A stretch of DNA of 64,000 nucleotides from an uncultured Lachnospiraceae bacterium (GTDB lineage Bacteria > Bacillota > Clostridia > Lachnospirales > Lachnospiraceae). The notes beneath the pieces were generated by a model, which made no database searches, was not told where the DNA came from, and worked only from the letters and a program-made list of their open reading frames with translations. Positions 33,573 to 42,012 of the stretch are shown here, piece by piece (within the stretch, counting starts at the first letter, position 1; every line of letters starts with the position of its first letter). The stretch covers positions 1 to 64,000 of the forward strand of contig CALWLY010000021.1 of NCBI GenBank assembly GCA_944381635.1, written 5' to 3'. A program made the translations under genes and the position numbers.

Positions 33573-34112
33573 TCACGTAATTTCTTCCAGAACGGTATCT
33601 TTCTTTTCAATGCCGCCGGGAAGGATTTCCACGGATACATCAACAGCTTTTTTATGGGAGTTGGGCTGCGGAACCTCCCAGCCATCTGCGGGTATGGTAT
33701 CCAAAATGCGGCTGACTTCCAGTGCATTGTCAAGAAGCGGAATCCACAGAGCAGGCGCGGTCATGAGCACAGCATCAGACGGAGTCTGTCCCGGGTGTTC
33801 CAGAATTTCCAGTGCAAAATCAAAAATAGGCTTGTCGCTTGTAGGCGCATTTTTGGAAAGTTCTCTCGTATAGTCTACAAGAAGACCAAGATCTGTACTG
33901 TTAGCGTCAATGAGAAGCTGCACGCCTTTTAAATAAAGGCTGGAATATTCATCGACCCAGGAAGCTATAAAAGCACACTTTAAAATTTCCTTATTGAAAA
34001 AAGGAAATACTTCCAGAATATCCGCTTCTTCAACGAAACGGGAATAGTGAAGGCTGGACAGAAACAGATCGTGAGAAATCAGTTCAACAATACATTTTTC
34101 TTTTAATGTCAT
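33573..34112 (-). CDS. Hypothetical acidic soluble protein (179 aa)
   Basis: I do not recognise this protein. It starts MTLKEKCIVELISHDLFLSS and is probably all alpha-helical in the first 110 residues (FFNKEILKCAFIASWVDEYS), with a low-complexity C-terminus containing VSVEILPGGIEKKDTV. There is no signal peptide or membrane helix. AAGGAGGGG precedes ATG 34112. The frame is open upstream but without support. It stands alone between repeat R1 and a terminator/repeat region. Confidence 0.6.
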   Translation of the reverse strand: MTLKEKCIVELISHDLFLSSLHYSRFVEEADILEVFPFFNKEILKCAFIASWVDEYSSLYLKGVQLLIDANSTDLGLLVDYTRELSKNAPTSDKPIFDFALEILEHPGQTPSDAVLMTAPALWIPLLDNALEVSRILDTIPADGWEVPQPNSHKKAVDVSVEILPGGIEKKDTVLEEIT

Positions 34113-34337
34113 AAAACCCCTCCTTACCTGAAAAATGTAAATCTGCCTTTGGTTTCGTGCCGTATCAGCGTCGGCGTCAACGTGCGCGGACGCCATGTGT
34201 ATCAGGGATCAAAAGCCTCTCGGATTCATGACCTTTTGACCTTTGTATCTTAGTATTATGCTATCAGAAATCTTGTATCTTCTCAAGGCGTTTTTGGTTA
34301 AAATGAATAAAAAAAGATAAAAACTCAAAAAAAATCA
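34113..34337. other. Intergenic stretch upstream of the 179-aa gene
   Basis: Holds the 5' leader of the minus-strand gene and, on the minus strand, a weak TTGAGA...TAATAC promoter-like pair near 34250-34290. GC-rich bases around 34150-34200 contain small inverted repeats (GGCGTC/GACGCC). Nothing else recognised. Confidence 0.3.
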
Positions 34338-34372
34338 GGACAGAAAGCCCAGTTTGTCCGCTTTCCATGTCC
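34338..34372 (-). terminator. Terminator of the UroD-superfamily gene
   Basis: On the minus strand GGACATGGAAAGC pairs with GCTTTCTGTCC around an 11-nt loop and is followed by TGATTTTTTTTGAG. It lies about 160 nt after the stop of the gene at 34532, beyond repeat copy C. Confidence 0.8.
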
Positions 34373-34395
34373 GGATTGTTTTTTAAAAAATATTT

Positions 34396-34530
34396 TTTAT
34401 ACGGTACTACCGTATAAAAAGGCGCTCCGCTGTGGATGCGCACTCAGCACACAGGCAATCAGAGATTGCCGGTAGCTATTGTCTGACGGCAATCGCGCTC
34501 GGCGCGAGTATGCGCCAGGGCGCACACTTT
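34396..34530 (+). repeat. Dispersed GCTCCGCTG repeat, copy C (full length)
   Basis: A perfect 12-bp hairpin TTTTTATACGGT/ACCGTATAAAAA (34394-34420), the core GCTCCGCTGTGGATGCGCAC (34424-34443), a middle with GGCAATC/GATTGCC arms and the 3' part CAATCGCGCTCGGCGCGAGT with GCGCC/GGGCGC. Same architecture as copy B. It ends 1 nt before the stop codon of the convergent UroD-type gene. Confidence 0.85.
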
Positions 34531-34531
34531 T

Positions 34532-35575
34532 CTATTTACCATAAGCACCAAATGTTTCGGCCAGTTCGCGCATCTTTACGGCACGGTCCAAAGGCGTGTC
34601 GGAAGGGTATTCACAGCCTGTGGCAAGAACATAACCTCCGCCCGCTGCCATAATCTCCATATTTTTCTTACACTCTGCTTCAAATTCTTCATCGGAAGCA
34701 TAAGTTACGGAAGTAGGCTGTACGCAGCCGATCAGGGTCGTCTGTTTTCCGTATTTTTCTTTGCATTCTGCAAAATCTTTGCAGTCTGCCGGCGGATACA
34801 GGAAAGAAATTGCATCCGGATGCATTCTCTGGATCTGTACGTCAAAGTAAATCTTGTCTCCGCAGTTATGAATCATAAACAGACCGTTCTTTGCCTTTAC
34901 TCTTTGAGCAAATTTTTCAACAAGTTCTCCTTCCAGGTCATCCCACATCTCTTTGCGCATGATGGAGCCGGATGCAAACAGAGTATCGATCATAATACCC
35001 TGAATTCCTGTGTCAAGAAGCGCTTCCGCATATTCCATCAGTGTTTCATTGATACGAGCTGCCGCTTCTTTTACCATTTCCGGTTCTTCGATACAATCCA
35101 TGTACATCTGCTCCTGGTTGCGAAGCATAGAGAGTGTGCCCAGAGGACCAAATACAAAGGCAATGACCGGATATTCTCCTTTGGAGTCTTCTACCAGTTT
35201 TTTGCAGACATCGATGTGCATCATCATTCTTTCGCAGGTACGATAATCCACTTTCTGAATCTTTTCATAATCCTCTTCTGTCTTGATTACCTGATTTTTA
35301 TAGTTGGGGTGCGCCGCATTTTTTTCCTCGAATTCCAATTCCTGTCCCCATGCAGTACATTCTACGGAAAGGTCGATCAATGTGACAATGCAGTCACATC
35401 CAGTCAATTCTCTTGCTTTGATAAATCCCTCTGCACAAACATCTGCATTGGTTGACCATTCCTTGTAGGATGCTCCCACTAAATGTCTTACACAGCCGCC
35501 AAGGATAGGGTACACAGGGACTCTGTCGGCTTCTTCGTGATGAAGACATTTTACCATACGTTCCATACTGTTCAT
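34532..35575 (-). CDS. UroD-superfamily (MtaA/CmuA-like) methyltransferase
   Basis: A 347-aa TIM-barrel protein of the uroporphyrinogen decarboxylase superfamily. It keeps the zinc-ligand pattern of corrinoid methyltransferases (His-x-Cys in FMIHNCGDKIYF and the later Cys in LATGCEYP), which argues for methyl transfer between a corrinoid protein and a thiol rather than heme synthesis. Other blocks are ADRVPVYPILGG and FVFGPLGTLSMLRNQE. No corrinoid protein or other heme gene is nearby, so the substrate is open. ATG 35575 is used since AGGAGG precedes it at 35588-35593; the frame stays open to 35710. Confidence 0.82.
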   Translation of the reverse strand: MNSMERMVKCLHHEEADRVPVYPILGGCVRHLVGASYKEWSTNADVCAEGFIKARELTGCDCIVTLIDLSVECTAWGQELEFEEKNAAHPNYKNQVIKTEEDYEKIQKVDYRTCERMMMHIDVCKKLVEDSKGEYPVIAFVFGPLGTLSMLRNQEQMYMDCIEEPEMVKEAAARINETLMEYAEALLDTGIQGIMIDTLFASGSIMRKEMWDDLEGELVEKFAQRVKAKNGLFMIHNCGDKIYFDVQIQRMHPDAISFLYPPADCKDFAECKEKYGKQTTLIGCVQPTSVTYASDEEFEAECKKNMEIMAAGGGYVLATGCEYPSDTPLDRAVKMRELAETFGAYGK

Positions 35576-35872
35576 AATTATCTGTAACCTCCTGTTTTTT
35601 ACAATTATCTGAAATTTTCCAGATAATTTCTTGTAATTTTTTTTGAAAGTTGGAAAATTTTTATCTCCTGCTGTAAAAAATTTTTTGAAGCGAACATGCG
35701 CACGGTGCAAAGCGGCTTCAAGATGGCGCGGTCACTTTGCAGGGAGGTTCTTGTAGTGACAATTTGAATGTGATAGAATGGAAAAAACAGGGCGGACAGG
35801 GAGCTGCGTCAGTCTGTGAGATTATAAAAACAGCTTTGCATCACGCCGGAAAACTATCAGGAGGATATAAGA
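35576..35872. other. Divergent intergenic region before ackA
   Basis: Contains the leader of the minus-strand methyltransferase gene, a TGCAAAG/CTTTGCA inverted repeat (35706-35740) and the ackA promoter at 35751-35779. Nothing else recognised. Confidence 0.5.
35751..35779 (+). promoter_or_regulatory. Possible promoter of ackA
   Basis: TTGTAG (35751-35756), 17-nt spacer, TAGAAT (35774-35779). The -35 box is weak and the -10 box is good. Confidence 0.5.
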
Positions 35873-37066
35873 ATGAAAGTATTGGTTATAAACTGCGGCA
35901 GTTCTTCTTTGAAGTATCAGCTGATCGACAGCAAGACAGAGGAAGTGCTGGCAAAGGGACTCTGTGAGCGAATCGGTATTGACGGAAGTATGATCACTCA
36001 CCAGCCTGCAGGCGGGGAGAAAAAAACAGAGGAAATCCCCATGCCGGATCATACAGAGGCAGTCAAGCTGGTGATCGAGCGCCTTACAGACGAAAAAGTA
36101 GGTGTGATCGCATCGTTGGATGAAATCGGAGCAGTGGGCCACCGTATTGTTCACGGCGGAGAAAGCTTTGCAGGTTCCGTTGTCATCGACGAAAATGTCC
36201 TGAATGCCATCAAAGAATGCAGTGATCTGGCACCTCTTCACAACCCGGCGAACCTGATCGGCATCGACTCCTGCAGAAAAATTATGCCAAACGTTCCCAT
36301 GGTGGCTGTATTTGACACGGCATTTCATCAGACGATGCCAAAAAAAGCTTACTTATATGGTCTTCCCTATGAATATTATGAAAAATACAAAGTGAGAAGA
36401 TACGGATTCCACGGAACCAGCCACGATTTCGTTTCCAAACGGGCAGCAGAAATTCTTGGAAAAGACAGAAAAGATCTGCGCATTATTGTATGCCACATGG
36501 GAAACGGTGCCAGTGTAAGTGCGGTAAAATACGGAGAATCCGTGGATACATCCATGGGTCTGACTCCTCTGGAAGGACTGATCATGGGAACCCGCTCCGG
36601 AGATCTGGATCCGGCTATCATCGGTTTTCTGGCTGAAAAGGAAAATCTTACTGCCTCCGAAGTGATTGACATCTGCAACAAAAAATCCGGTATCTACGGA
36701 ATGACAGGTATCTCCAGCGACTTCAGAGATCTGCTCAAAGCGATCCAGGAAGGAAACGAACAGGCGAAAGTAGTAAGAGACGCCTATGCTTACCGGGTAG
36801 GAAAATACATTGGCGCTTACACGGCAGCTATGGGCGGCGTGGATGTGATCGTCTTTACCGCCGGAATCGGAGAGAACAATTCCATGATCCGCGGATGCAT
36901 CGGAGAATATATGGAATTTTTGGGAACCAAAATTGATGAAGAAAAAAATAAAGTGGCAGGGGAAGAGGCAATTATCTCCACAGATGACAGTAAAGTCACG
37001 GTGATGGTAGTGCCTACCAACGAAGAACTTGCCATTGCAAGAGAAACGGTGAGACTGACAGAATAA
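35873..37066 (+). CDS. ackA: Acetate kinase
   Basis: Makes ATP and acetate from acetyl phosphate, the last step of acetate fermentation. The 397-aa length is standard. The phosphate-binding start [19 protein letters not shown], the [11 protein letters not shown] block, [13 protein letters not shown] and the adenosine region [10 protein letters not shown] are all present. GGAGG precedes ATG 35873. The usual partner pta is not adjacent on either side in this window, so phosphotransacetylase must be encoded elsewhere. Hairpin R2 follows and may terminate it. Confidence 0.97.
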   Translation: MKVLVINCGSSSLKYQLIDSKTEEVLAKGLCERIGIDGSMITHQPAGGEKKTEEIPMPDHTEAVKLVIERLTDEKVGVIASLDEIGAVGHRIVHGGESFAGSVVIDENVLNAIKECSDLAPLHNPANLIGIDSCRKIMPNVPMVAVFDTAFHQTMPKKAYLYGLPYEYYEKYKVRRYGFHGTSHDFVSKRAAEILGKDRKDLRIIVCHMGNGASVSAVKYGESVDTSMGLTPLEGLIMGTRSGDLDPAIIGFLAEKENLTASEVIDICNKKSGIYGMTGISSDFRDLLKAIQEGNEQAKVVRDAYAYRVGKYIGAYTAAMGGVDVIVFTAGIGENNSMIRGCIGEYMEFLGTKIDEEKNKVAGEEAIISTDDSKVTVMVVPTNEELAIARETVRLTE

Positions 37067-37123
37067 TTCAGATTATGTCATAATGGATGCCGTTTAAAGA
37101 AAACAATATGGCCTGAGTTCACT

Positions 37124-37252
37124 GAGGGTGCTGTAAAAAATCAGAAAAAAAATATTTTCCATACCATATTTTGCGAACAGCTAACGCTTTTGAGCAAACT
37201 ACGGTATGGAAAATATTGGCAAATATAAAGTCTCTGATTTCACAGCATCCTT
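37124..37252. repeat. Long nested hairpin R2 (GGGTGCTG family)
   Basis: Outer arms GAGGGTGCTGTAAAAAATCAGA (37124-37145) and TCTGATTTCACAGCATCCTTA (37233-37253). The inner stem is a perfect 15-bp pair AATATTTTCCATACC (37151-37165) / GGTATGGAAAATATT (37203-37217), with TTTGC/GCAAA further inside. It lies between convergent ackA and the uridine-kinase-like gene. Confidence 0.88.
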
Positions 37253-37277
37253 AACTTTTTCTGCGCCAAAGAAAAAC

Positions 37278-37832
37278 TCATAATTTACTTTTAATGTATG
37301 CATCCAATATTTGAATCGGTACTTCAAAATCTTTTGCTCCGTTAAGAATAATATCTGCATATACTTTTGTTGGAGTTGAATAGAGTTCTTCCTGAAATTT
37401 TGCGGATTCCACAAAATAAGATGCAATTTCATCCATCTCCATATGGAAAAGATTCATATTTCGCTTGATGCGTCGATAGAGTCTCAGTTCAATATCTGTA
37501 TCAATAAAAATTTTGAGCTGCATCATTTCTCGTAATTCTTTGTAGGAAAAGATATAGGCTCCTTCCACGATAACGACATCCACGTCCTGTTCTAGCGCTT
37601 TTTTAGTATCTTCCAGCAAACCATTGTAATTTAAGGATTCCGGGCTATTCCAGTCATCGTATTCTTTTTGCGTGAGAGGAGAAATCATTTTGGGAAGTTC
37701 TTTTTTAAAATAATGGTCCGCACTGATTAAAATGGCTCTTTTTTCCCCAAAGGCTTCCACAAATTGTTTGCAGAACTGTGTTTTTCCGCTTCCGGATCCC
37801 CCTGATACCCCGATCAATAGCTTTTGTTTCAT
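37278..37832 (-). CDS. Uridine kinase-like P-loop kinase
   Basis: A 184-aa NTP-dependent kinase of the uridine kinase/phosphoribulokinase family. The Walker A motif GVSGGSGSGKTQF is at residues 8-20, the base-binding region ISADHYFKKEL and NSPESLNYNGLLEDTK follow, and VVIVEGAYIF is the Walker B region. It is shorter than Udk (about 210 aa) and diverges in the lid, so a nucleoside or small-molecule kinase of related type is possible. It stands alone between hairpin R2 and a terminator. Confidence 0.8.
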   Translation of the reverse strand: MKQKLLIGVSGGSGSGKTQFCKQFVEAFGEKRAILISADHYFKKELPKMISPLTQKEYDDWNSPESLNYNGLLEDTKKALEQDVDVVIVEGAYIFSYKELREMMQLKIFIDTDIELRLYRRIKRNMNLFHMEMDEIASYFVESAKFQEELYSTPTKVYADIILNGAKDFEVPIQILDAYIKSKL

Positions 37833-37930
37833 AGTCTTTTGCTCCTTTTTTATTTCTATTTTTATGATGTCATATCAATGTAGTTTTTTCTACATTTTTT
37901 TGAAAATAAATAAGTTTTCAGGAACGGAAT

Positions 37931-37987
37931 ACAAAGACACCGCCGCATTATAATTCTCTTGGAATTGCAGTACGGCGGTGCCTTTGT
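37931..37987. terminator. Terminator-like hairpin downstream of the DUF3793 gene
   Basis: ACAAAGACACCGCCG (37931-37945) pairs with CGGCGGTGCCTTTGT (37973-37987) with one mismatch. It follows the stop of the minus-strand DUF3793 gene by 69 nt. The flanking T-tract is weak in either direction. Confidence 0.7.
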
Positions 37988-38056
37988 TTATGAAAGATAA
38001 GGGTAAAATATGTTCTCGAAGGAACAATTAGAAATTAGCTATGTAGAAGCTGCATC

Positions 38057-38647
38057 CTATGCTGCGTAGCAATAATTGCTTTTGGACAAGGCACAGGTAA
38101 ACAGCTGAGGAATTGTCATGCCCTGTTTCAGCCTGCGGCAAAGACAGTCACGGCACAAGTCAAAGCGCTGAAACCATCGGAGCGCTTCCTCCTCATTATT
38201 GTATACTTTCCAGTAGCCGCAGAATTTATAATTCTGCCCGCGGAAATGTCTAAAGGCCAGTACATCAGCCGGCGGATACCCGAGAAACAGTCCGATTTCA
38301 TGAGGGAAATCGCTGCACTGGGCAAGTCTTACTCCCAGATGGGCAAGCATTTCGGAAACTCCTTTGTCAACGGGGTAGCCCTCTTTGACAAGAAGCGCTG
38401 CTACATCCGGGCGCTGCAGCCATTCCTCCAAAGCAGTCTGCCTGTAAACAAGAAGAAGGGAATGGTGCGGGCAGCTGCAGAGAATGGAAAACCGGATATC
38501 TTCAGCAATTGCTGTTTTTCTGTATTCCTGCAAAAGCTTATCCAAATCAGGGTAGGTTTTGTTGGAGCAGGACATCAGATTTGCCGGTTTAATGCCCGCC
38601 AGGGCGGGAGCACAATGAAAGGCGAGATCATATTCAAACTGTAACAT
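38057..38647 (-). CDS. DUF3793 family protein
   Basis: A 196-aa soluble protein of the clostridial DUF3793 family. Characteristic blocks are FHCAPALAGIKPANLMSC near the N-terminus, CPHHSLLLVYRQTALEEW in the middle and HEIGLFLGYPPADVLAF, with a C-terminal CRDCLCRRL cysteine cluster. Function is unknown; such genes often stand near iron (feo) or flavodoxin genes in this family. Two palindromes AGTTAGT-N4-ACTAACT upstream suggest control by a DtxR-like metal regulator. AGGAGGATCC precedes ATG 38647. Confidence 0.85.
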   Translation of the reverse strand: MLQFEYDLAFHCAPALAGIKPANLMSCSNKTYPDLDKLLQEYRKTAIAEDIRFSILCSCPHHSLLLVYRQTALEEWLQRPDVAALLVKEGYPVDKGVSEMLAHLGVRLAQCSDFPHEIGLFLGYPPADVLAFRHFRGQNYKFCGYWKVYNNEEEALRWFQRFDLCRDCLCRRLKQGMTIPQLFTCALSKSNYCYAA

Positions 38648-38662
38648 TGTGGATCCTCCTTG

Positions 38663-38680
38663 AGTTAGTTTTTACTAACT
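38663..38680. promoter_or_regulatory. Palindromic operator 1 of the DUF3793 gene (iron-type)
   Basis: AGTTAGT TTTT ACTAACT, perfect 7-bp arms, directly upstream of the DUF3793 ribosome binding site. The half-site resembles the TTAGGTTAG half of DtxR/IdeR boxes. Confidence 0.65.
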
Positions 38681-38747
38681 TGTGTAAGAAAAAAATTCGC
38701 GCTGACTTTAATCTGTCTTACAGGCGCGGGTGTTTACTTGCTCTTGG

Positions 38748-38765
38748 AGTTAGCTTTGGCTAACT
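38748..38765. promoter_or_regulatory. Palindromic operator 2 of the DUF3793 gene (iron-type)
   Basis: AGTTAGC TTTG GCTAACT, perfect 7-bp arms, 85 bp (about eight helical turns) from operator 1. Between them a weak CGCGC/GCGCG hairpin with a T-run on the minus strand (38689-38728) could be an attenuator. The rest of 38766-38938 shows nothing recognised. Confidence 0.6.
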
Positions 38766-38938
38766 GTTGAAATAAAATTACCACAGGAAAATCTTTTTGT
38801 CAATGTTATTTTTGATGTTTTCAGGATTGTGAGAGCACAACGTGCATGTTAAGATAAAAGAAGCTGCGGATGGTCAGAAAGTTTTTAGTTTCAGGTTTCC
38901 GGGGCAAAAAAAGAAAATGAGAAAGAGAGGAAGATTTT

Positions 38939-39676
38939 GTGAGTGATTACTTATCAAGAGTCAATGCCGGCGTATTTTATCTGATTGTAGCGATCGTGCT
39001 GGCATTCATTACTATCATGTGTTTTGTTTTTCTGGTGAAAAGCTATCGTGCGGGAATTGCACTTGGCATGGACAAAAAGGTGCTTCGCCGGGCGATCACC
39101 TCAAGTGCCACCTTTACCGTGCTTCCAAGTATCAGTATCCTTTTGGGAGTTATTGCCTTAAGCGGAACTCTGGGACTGCCGTTTTCCTGGCTGCGCCTGT
39201 CCGTGATCGGAGCTTTGCAGTATGAGCTGAATGTGGCTGAGATTGCGGCAGAAAGTCTCGGACTTGACGGACTCAGAGTCAGCCAGATGAATATGGGTGC
39301 TTTTGTGACCATTGCGCTGGTGATGACAGTGGGAATTTTAGGAGGCGTTTTCTGCTGTATCTTTTTCCTTAAAAAATATCTGGGCAAGATTCAGGCAGCG
39401 CCCAAAAAAGAAAACAGCGGAAAGCCCGGTTTTGGCGCTTATGCCACCACGGCCATGTTTGTAGGTATGTGCAGTGCCTATATCGGGGCTTACATCGGCG
39501 ATTTCACTTCCGGCAAGGACAGCATGCCTATTATCACAGCATTGGTGGCGGCGCTTGCCATGGGTGTTTTTGAATGGATCGGCAAAAAGAAAAATCTGGC
39601 GGTGTTAGATAACTTCAGCCTGGCAGCCAGCATGCTGATCGCCATGGCGGCCGCTGTTTTGGTGGGAATCATTTAG
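38939..39676 (+). CDS. DUF5058 family integral membrane protein
   Basis: A 245-aa membrane protein with about six helices (VFYLIVAIVLAFITIMCFVF first). It has the family-like block AITSSATFTVLPSISILLGV and a second AFVTIALVMTVGILGGVFC. GTG 38939 follows GAGAGG. It is the first gene of a three-gene operon with a second membrane protein and an M20 peptidase, so the two membrane proteins probably form a transporter for a peptide or acylated amino acid that the peptidase cleaves. That function is inferred from context only. Confidence 0.75.
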   Translation: MSDYLSRVNAGVFYLIVAIVLAFITIMCFVFLVKSYRAGIALGMDKKVLRRAITSSATFTVLPSISILLGVIALSGTLGLPFSWLRLSVIGALQYELNVAEIAAESLGLDGLRVSQMNMGAFVTIALVMTVGILGGVFCCIFFLKKYLGKIQAAPKKENSGKPGFGAYATTAMFVGMCSAYIGAYIGDFTSGKDSMPIITALVAALAMGVFEWIGKKKNLAVLDNFSLAASMLIAMAAAVLVGII

Positions 39677-39762
39677 CAAGGCAGATTTCTGAGCAACGGT
39701 CTGGTTCTTTAAGAAGAACTTGTGGGATGATTTTTGACGGAAAGGAAATGGAGAGAATATAG

Positions 39763-40455
39763 ATGGAAAAAACAATGTCAGAAGAACAGAAGCGGCAGTT
39801 TCTGGATGATTTTAATAACGGACTGCATCGGATGGGAAGGATTTTTCTTATCGTCTGCGTTATCGCTCTTGTGGCGGTGCCCTTTGTGATAGGAGCCATC
39901 AACGGTGTGATGCCTGACGGTATGGGATTTTTAAGCGGTTTTGCCAAAGTGGGAATTATTTACATTCCGGTTGCTATTGTGGAATTTCTGGTATACACCC
40001 CTATGTTAGGCGTAGGCGGAAGCTATCTTACTTTTATCACGGGAAATGTGACCAATCTGAAAATTCCCTGTGCCATGAATGCAAGAGATATTGCGGGAAC
40101 CCAGGCGGGGACTCCTGAAAATGAAATCATTTCCACCATCAGCGTGGCTACCAGCGCGATTGTCACAACACTTGTGATCGTGGCAGGAGTTGTTTTGATC
40201 ATACCTTTAAAGCCGATACTGGAAAATCCTGTTTTGCTGCCGGCTTTTGATAACGTTGTGCCGGCTTTGTTCGGAGCGCTGGCTTTAAAATATTTCTCAA
40301 AGAGTTTAAAGCTTGCCGCAATTCCTTTTGTCACAATGACCCTGCTGTGCATTTTGGTGCCGGCTGCAACATCGGCAACCAGCTTTCTGCTGATTCCTGC
40401 AGGCGGTATGGCGCTGGCAATCGGTTATGTGATGTTTAAAAAAGGAATGCTGTGA
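39763..40455 (+). CDS. Integral membrane protein, partner of the DUF5058 protein
   Basis: A 230-aa hydrophobic protein with five to six helices (IFLIVCVIALVAVPFVIGAI first). The loop SYLTFITGNVTNLKIPCAMN followed by ARDIAGTQAGTPENEIIS is highly distinctive and likely functional. I do not know a named family, but it occurs here coupled to a DUF5058 gene (86 nt upstream) and an M20 peptidase gene (37 nt downstream). A two-component permease is likely. Confidence 0.7.
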   Translation: MEKTMSEEQKRQFLDDFNNGLHRMGRIFLIVCVIALVAVPFVIGAINGVMPDGMGFLSGFAKVGIIYIPVAIVEFLVYTPMLGVGGSYLTFITGNVTNLKIPCAMNARDIAGTQAGTPENEIISTISVATSAIVTTLVIVAGVVLIIPLKPILENPVLLPAFDNVVPALFGALALKYFSKSLKLAAIPFVTMTLLCILVPAATSATSFLLIPAGGMALAIGYVMFKKGML

Positions 40456-40492
40456 TAAACAGGATGGAAAAATCGGAAGGGAGAAAAGAATA

Positions 40493-41935
40493 ATGGGATG
40501 GATTTTGGGAATACTGGCAGCAGTGATCCTGGTTTTGGCTGCAGTAGTTCTTGTACGTACGCTGGCGTTAAAGCCTACGCCGGCGAAAGAGGTAAAGGTA
40601 AAACTGCAGGATAACGAGCGCTCCAGACAATACGCAGAGCAACTTTCCAGGATGATTCAGAAGGAGACGGTGTCCAGCCGTTTTGACAATGACAAAACAA
40701 AATTTTATGAGTTTCATGAAATACTGGAAGAACTTTTCCCGGAAATTCACAAAAACTGCGAAAAGCATGTGTTTAACGGCAGTCTGCTGTTTCGTTGGAA
40801 AGGAAAAGGAAACTGTGATCCCATTCTTTTTATGAGCCATCATGATGTGGTGGAAGCAGGTGGAAAGTGGGAACAGGAACCTTTCAGCGGAAAAGTGGAA
40901 AACGGGCGCATCTGGGGACGGGGAACTGTGGATACCAAGGCCAGCCTGTTCTGCCTGCTCACTGCGGTGGAAGAACTGATAAAAGAAGGCTATGAACCGG
41001 AATGTGATGTTTACATGGCCAGCAGCTGTACGGAAGAATTCAGCGGGGAAGGCGCGCCTCTTACTGCAAAATATTTAAAAGAACAAGGGGTACATCTTTC
41101 CTTCCTGATCGACGAAGGCGGCATGATCATGGAGGAACCGATCGGAGGAGTGAAAGGAACTTACGCTATGGTGGGAGTTCTGGAAAAAGGTTACGGAGAC
41201 TTACGTTTTACGGCCAAAGGAAAAGGCGGTCACGCCAGCGCGCCGGGAAAGAACACACCTTTGGTCCGCCTTGGGAAATTTATGGCGGCAGTGGAAAAGA
41301 AAAGCCCGTTCCGGAGCGAATTTAACCCTACCGTAAAAGAAATGTTCCGCCGTCTTGCCCCTAATATGGCTTTTGGCATGAAGCTTGTTTTTGCCAACCT
41401 GTGGCTGTTTGAAGGACTGTTGAAAAAGCTGATGCCCTCCATCAGTCCGGCGGGCGCAGCGATGCTTCACACAACACTGGCATTTACCATGGCTAAGGGA
41501 GCGGACGGGTTAAACGTGCTTCCGCAGGAAGCTTATGTCACCGGAAATCTGCGCTTTATTCCTCATCAGAGCAACGATGAAAGCATCGCCCTGATTCGGG
41601 AAATGGCCAAAAAGTATGATATCGAGACGGAAGTGATCTATCAGGACTATCCCTGTCCGGTAGTGGATTATAAGAGCGCACCTTTTAAAATGGTGGAAGA
41701 GATCGTGCAGGAAATTTATCCCGGCGTCTGCGTCAGCCCCTATGTTATGACCGGAGGAACCGATGCCAAATATTATTCTGAGGTCTGCGAAAACTGTCTG
41801 CGCTTCGCCCCTTTGTATATTGATTCCCAGCAGTACGAAAGCATTCACGGACTGAATGAGAATATCTATGCCGGAACACTTCCTATGGGCGTGGACTTTT
41901 ACAAAAAGGCGGTCAAAAGCGTTAAAACCTATTGA
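40493..41935 (+). CDS. Membrane-anchored M20 peptidase, PM20D1/CPS-like
   Basis: Zinc peptidase of family M20, 480 aa, with an N-terminal membrane anchor (residues 3-25). Metal and catalytic residues are visible: His and Asp in FMSHHDVVEA, Asp in WGRGTVDTKAS, Glu-Glu in SSCTEEFSGEG, Asp-Glu in LIDEGGMI and the last His in YESIHGLNE. The long spacing and the GKGGHASAPGKNTPLVRLGK dimer domain match the yeast carboxypeptidase S/mammalian PM20D1 branch, which acts on peptides or N-acyl amino acids. It ends the DUF5058 operon. The promoter of the next gene overlaps its stop. Confidence 0.87.
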   Translation: MGWILGILAAVILVLAAVVLVRTLALKPTPAKEVKVKLQDNERSRQYAEQLSRMIQKETVSSRFDNDKTKFYEFHEILEELFPEIHKNCEKHVFNGSLLFRWKGKGNCDPILFMSHHDVVEAGGKWEQEPFSGKVENGRIWGRGTVDTKASLFCLLTAVEELIKEGYEPECDVYMASSCTEEFSGEGAPLTAKYLKEQGVHLSFLIDEGGMIMEEPIGGVKGTYAMVGVLEKGYGDLRFTAKGKGGHASAPGKNTPLVRLGKFMAAVEKKSPFRSEFNPTVKEMFRRLAPNMAFGMKLVFANLWLFEGLLKKLMPSISPAGAAMLHTTLAFTMAKGADGLNVLPQEAYVTGNLRFIPHQSNDESIALIREMAKKYDIETEVIYQDYPCPVVDYKSAPFKMVEEIVQEIYPGVCVSPYVMTGGTDAKYYSEVCENCLRFAPLYIDSQQYESIHGLNENIYAGTLPMGVDFYKKAVKSVKTY

Positions 41936-41960
41936 CTATTTTGCAAAAAAGGGATATTCT
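41932..41960 (+). promoter_or_regulatory. Promoter of the second rubrerythrin gene
   Basis: TTGACT (41932-41937), 17-nt spacer, TATTCT (41955-41960). Its -35 box contains the stop codon of the M20 peptidase gene. Confidence 0.75.
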
Positions 41961-41975
41961 GGTAACGTAAGGTAA

Positions 41976-41990
41976 GACTAATTCTTATAA
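41976..41990. promoter_or_regulatory. PerR-box-like operator before rubrerythrin
   Basis: GACTAATTCTTATAA matches 10 of 14 positions of TTATAATNATTATAA. It lies about 15 nt downstream of the -10 box, fitting repression by the PerR encoded at 24849. Confidence 0.55.
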
Positions 41991-42012
41991 AATGGGTAAA
42001 GGAGAAAAGACT

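Noticed and set aside
36376..36681. Minus-strand open frames inside ackA and other strongly coding genes
   Set aside because: They are antisense to conserved enzymes, have no ribosome binding sites and no protein-like motifs.
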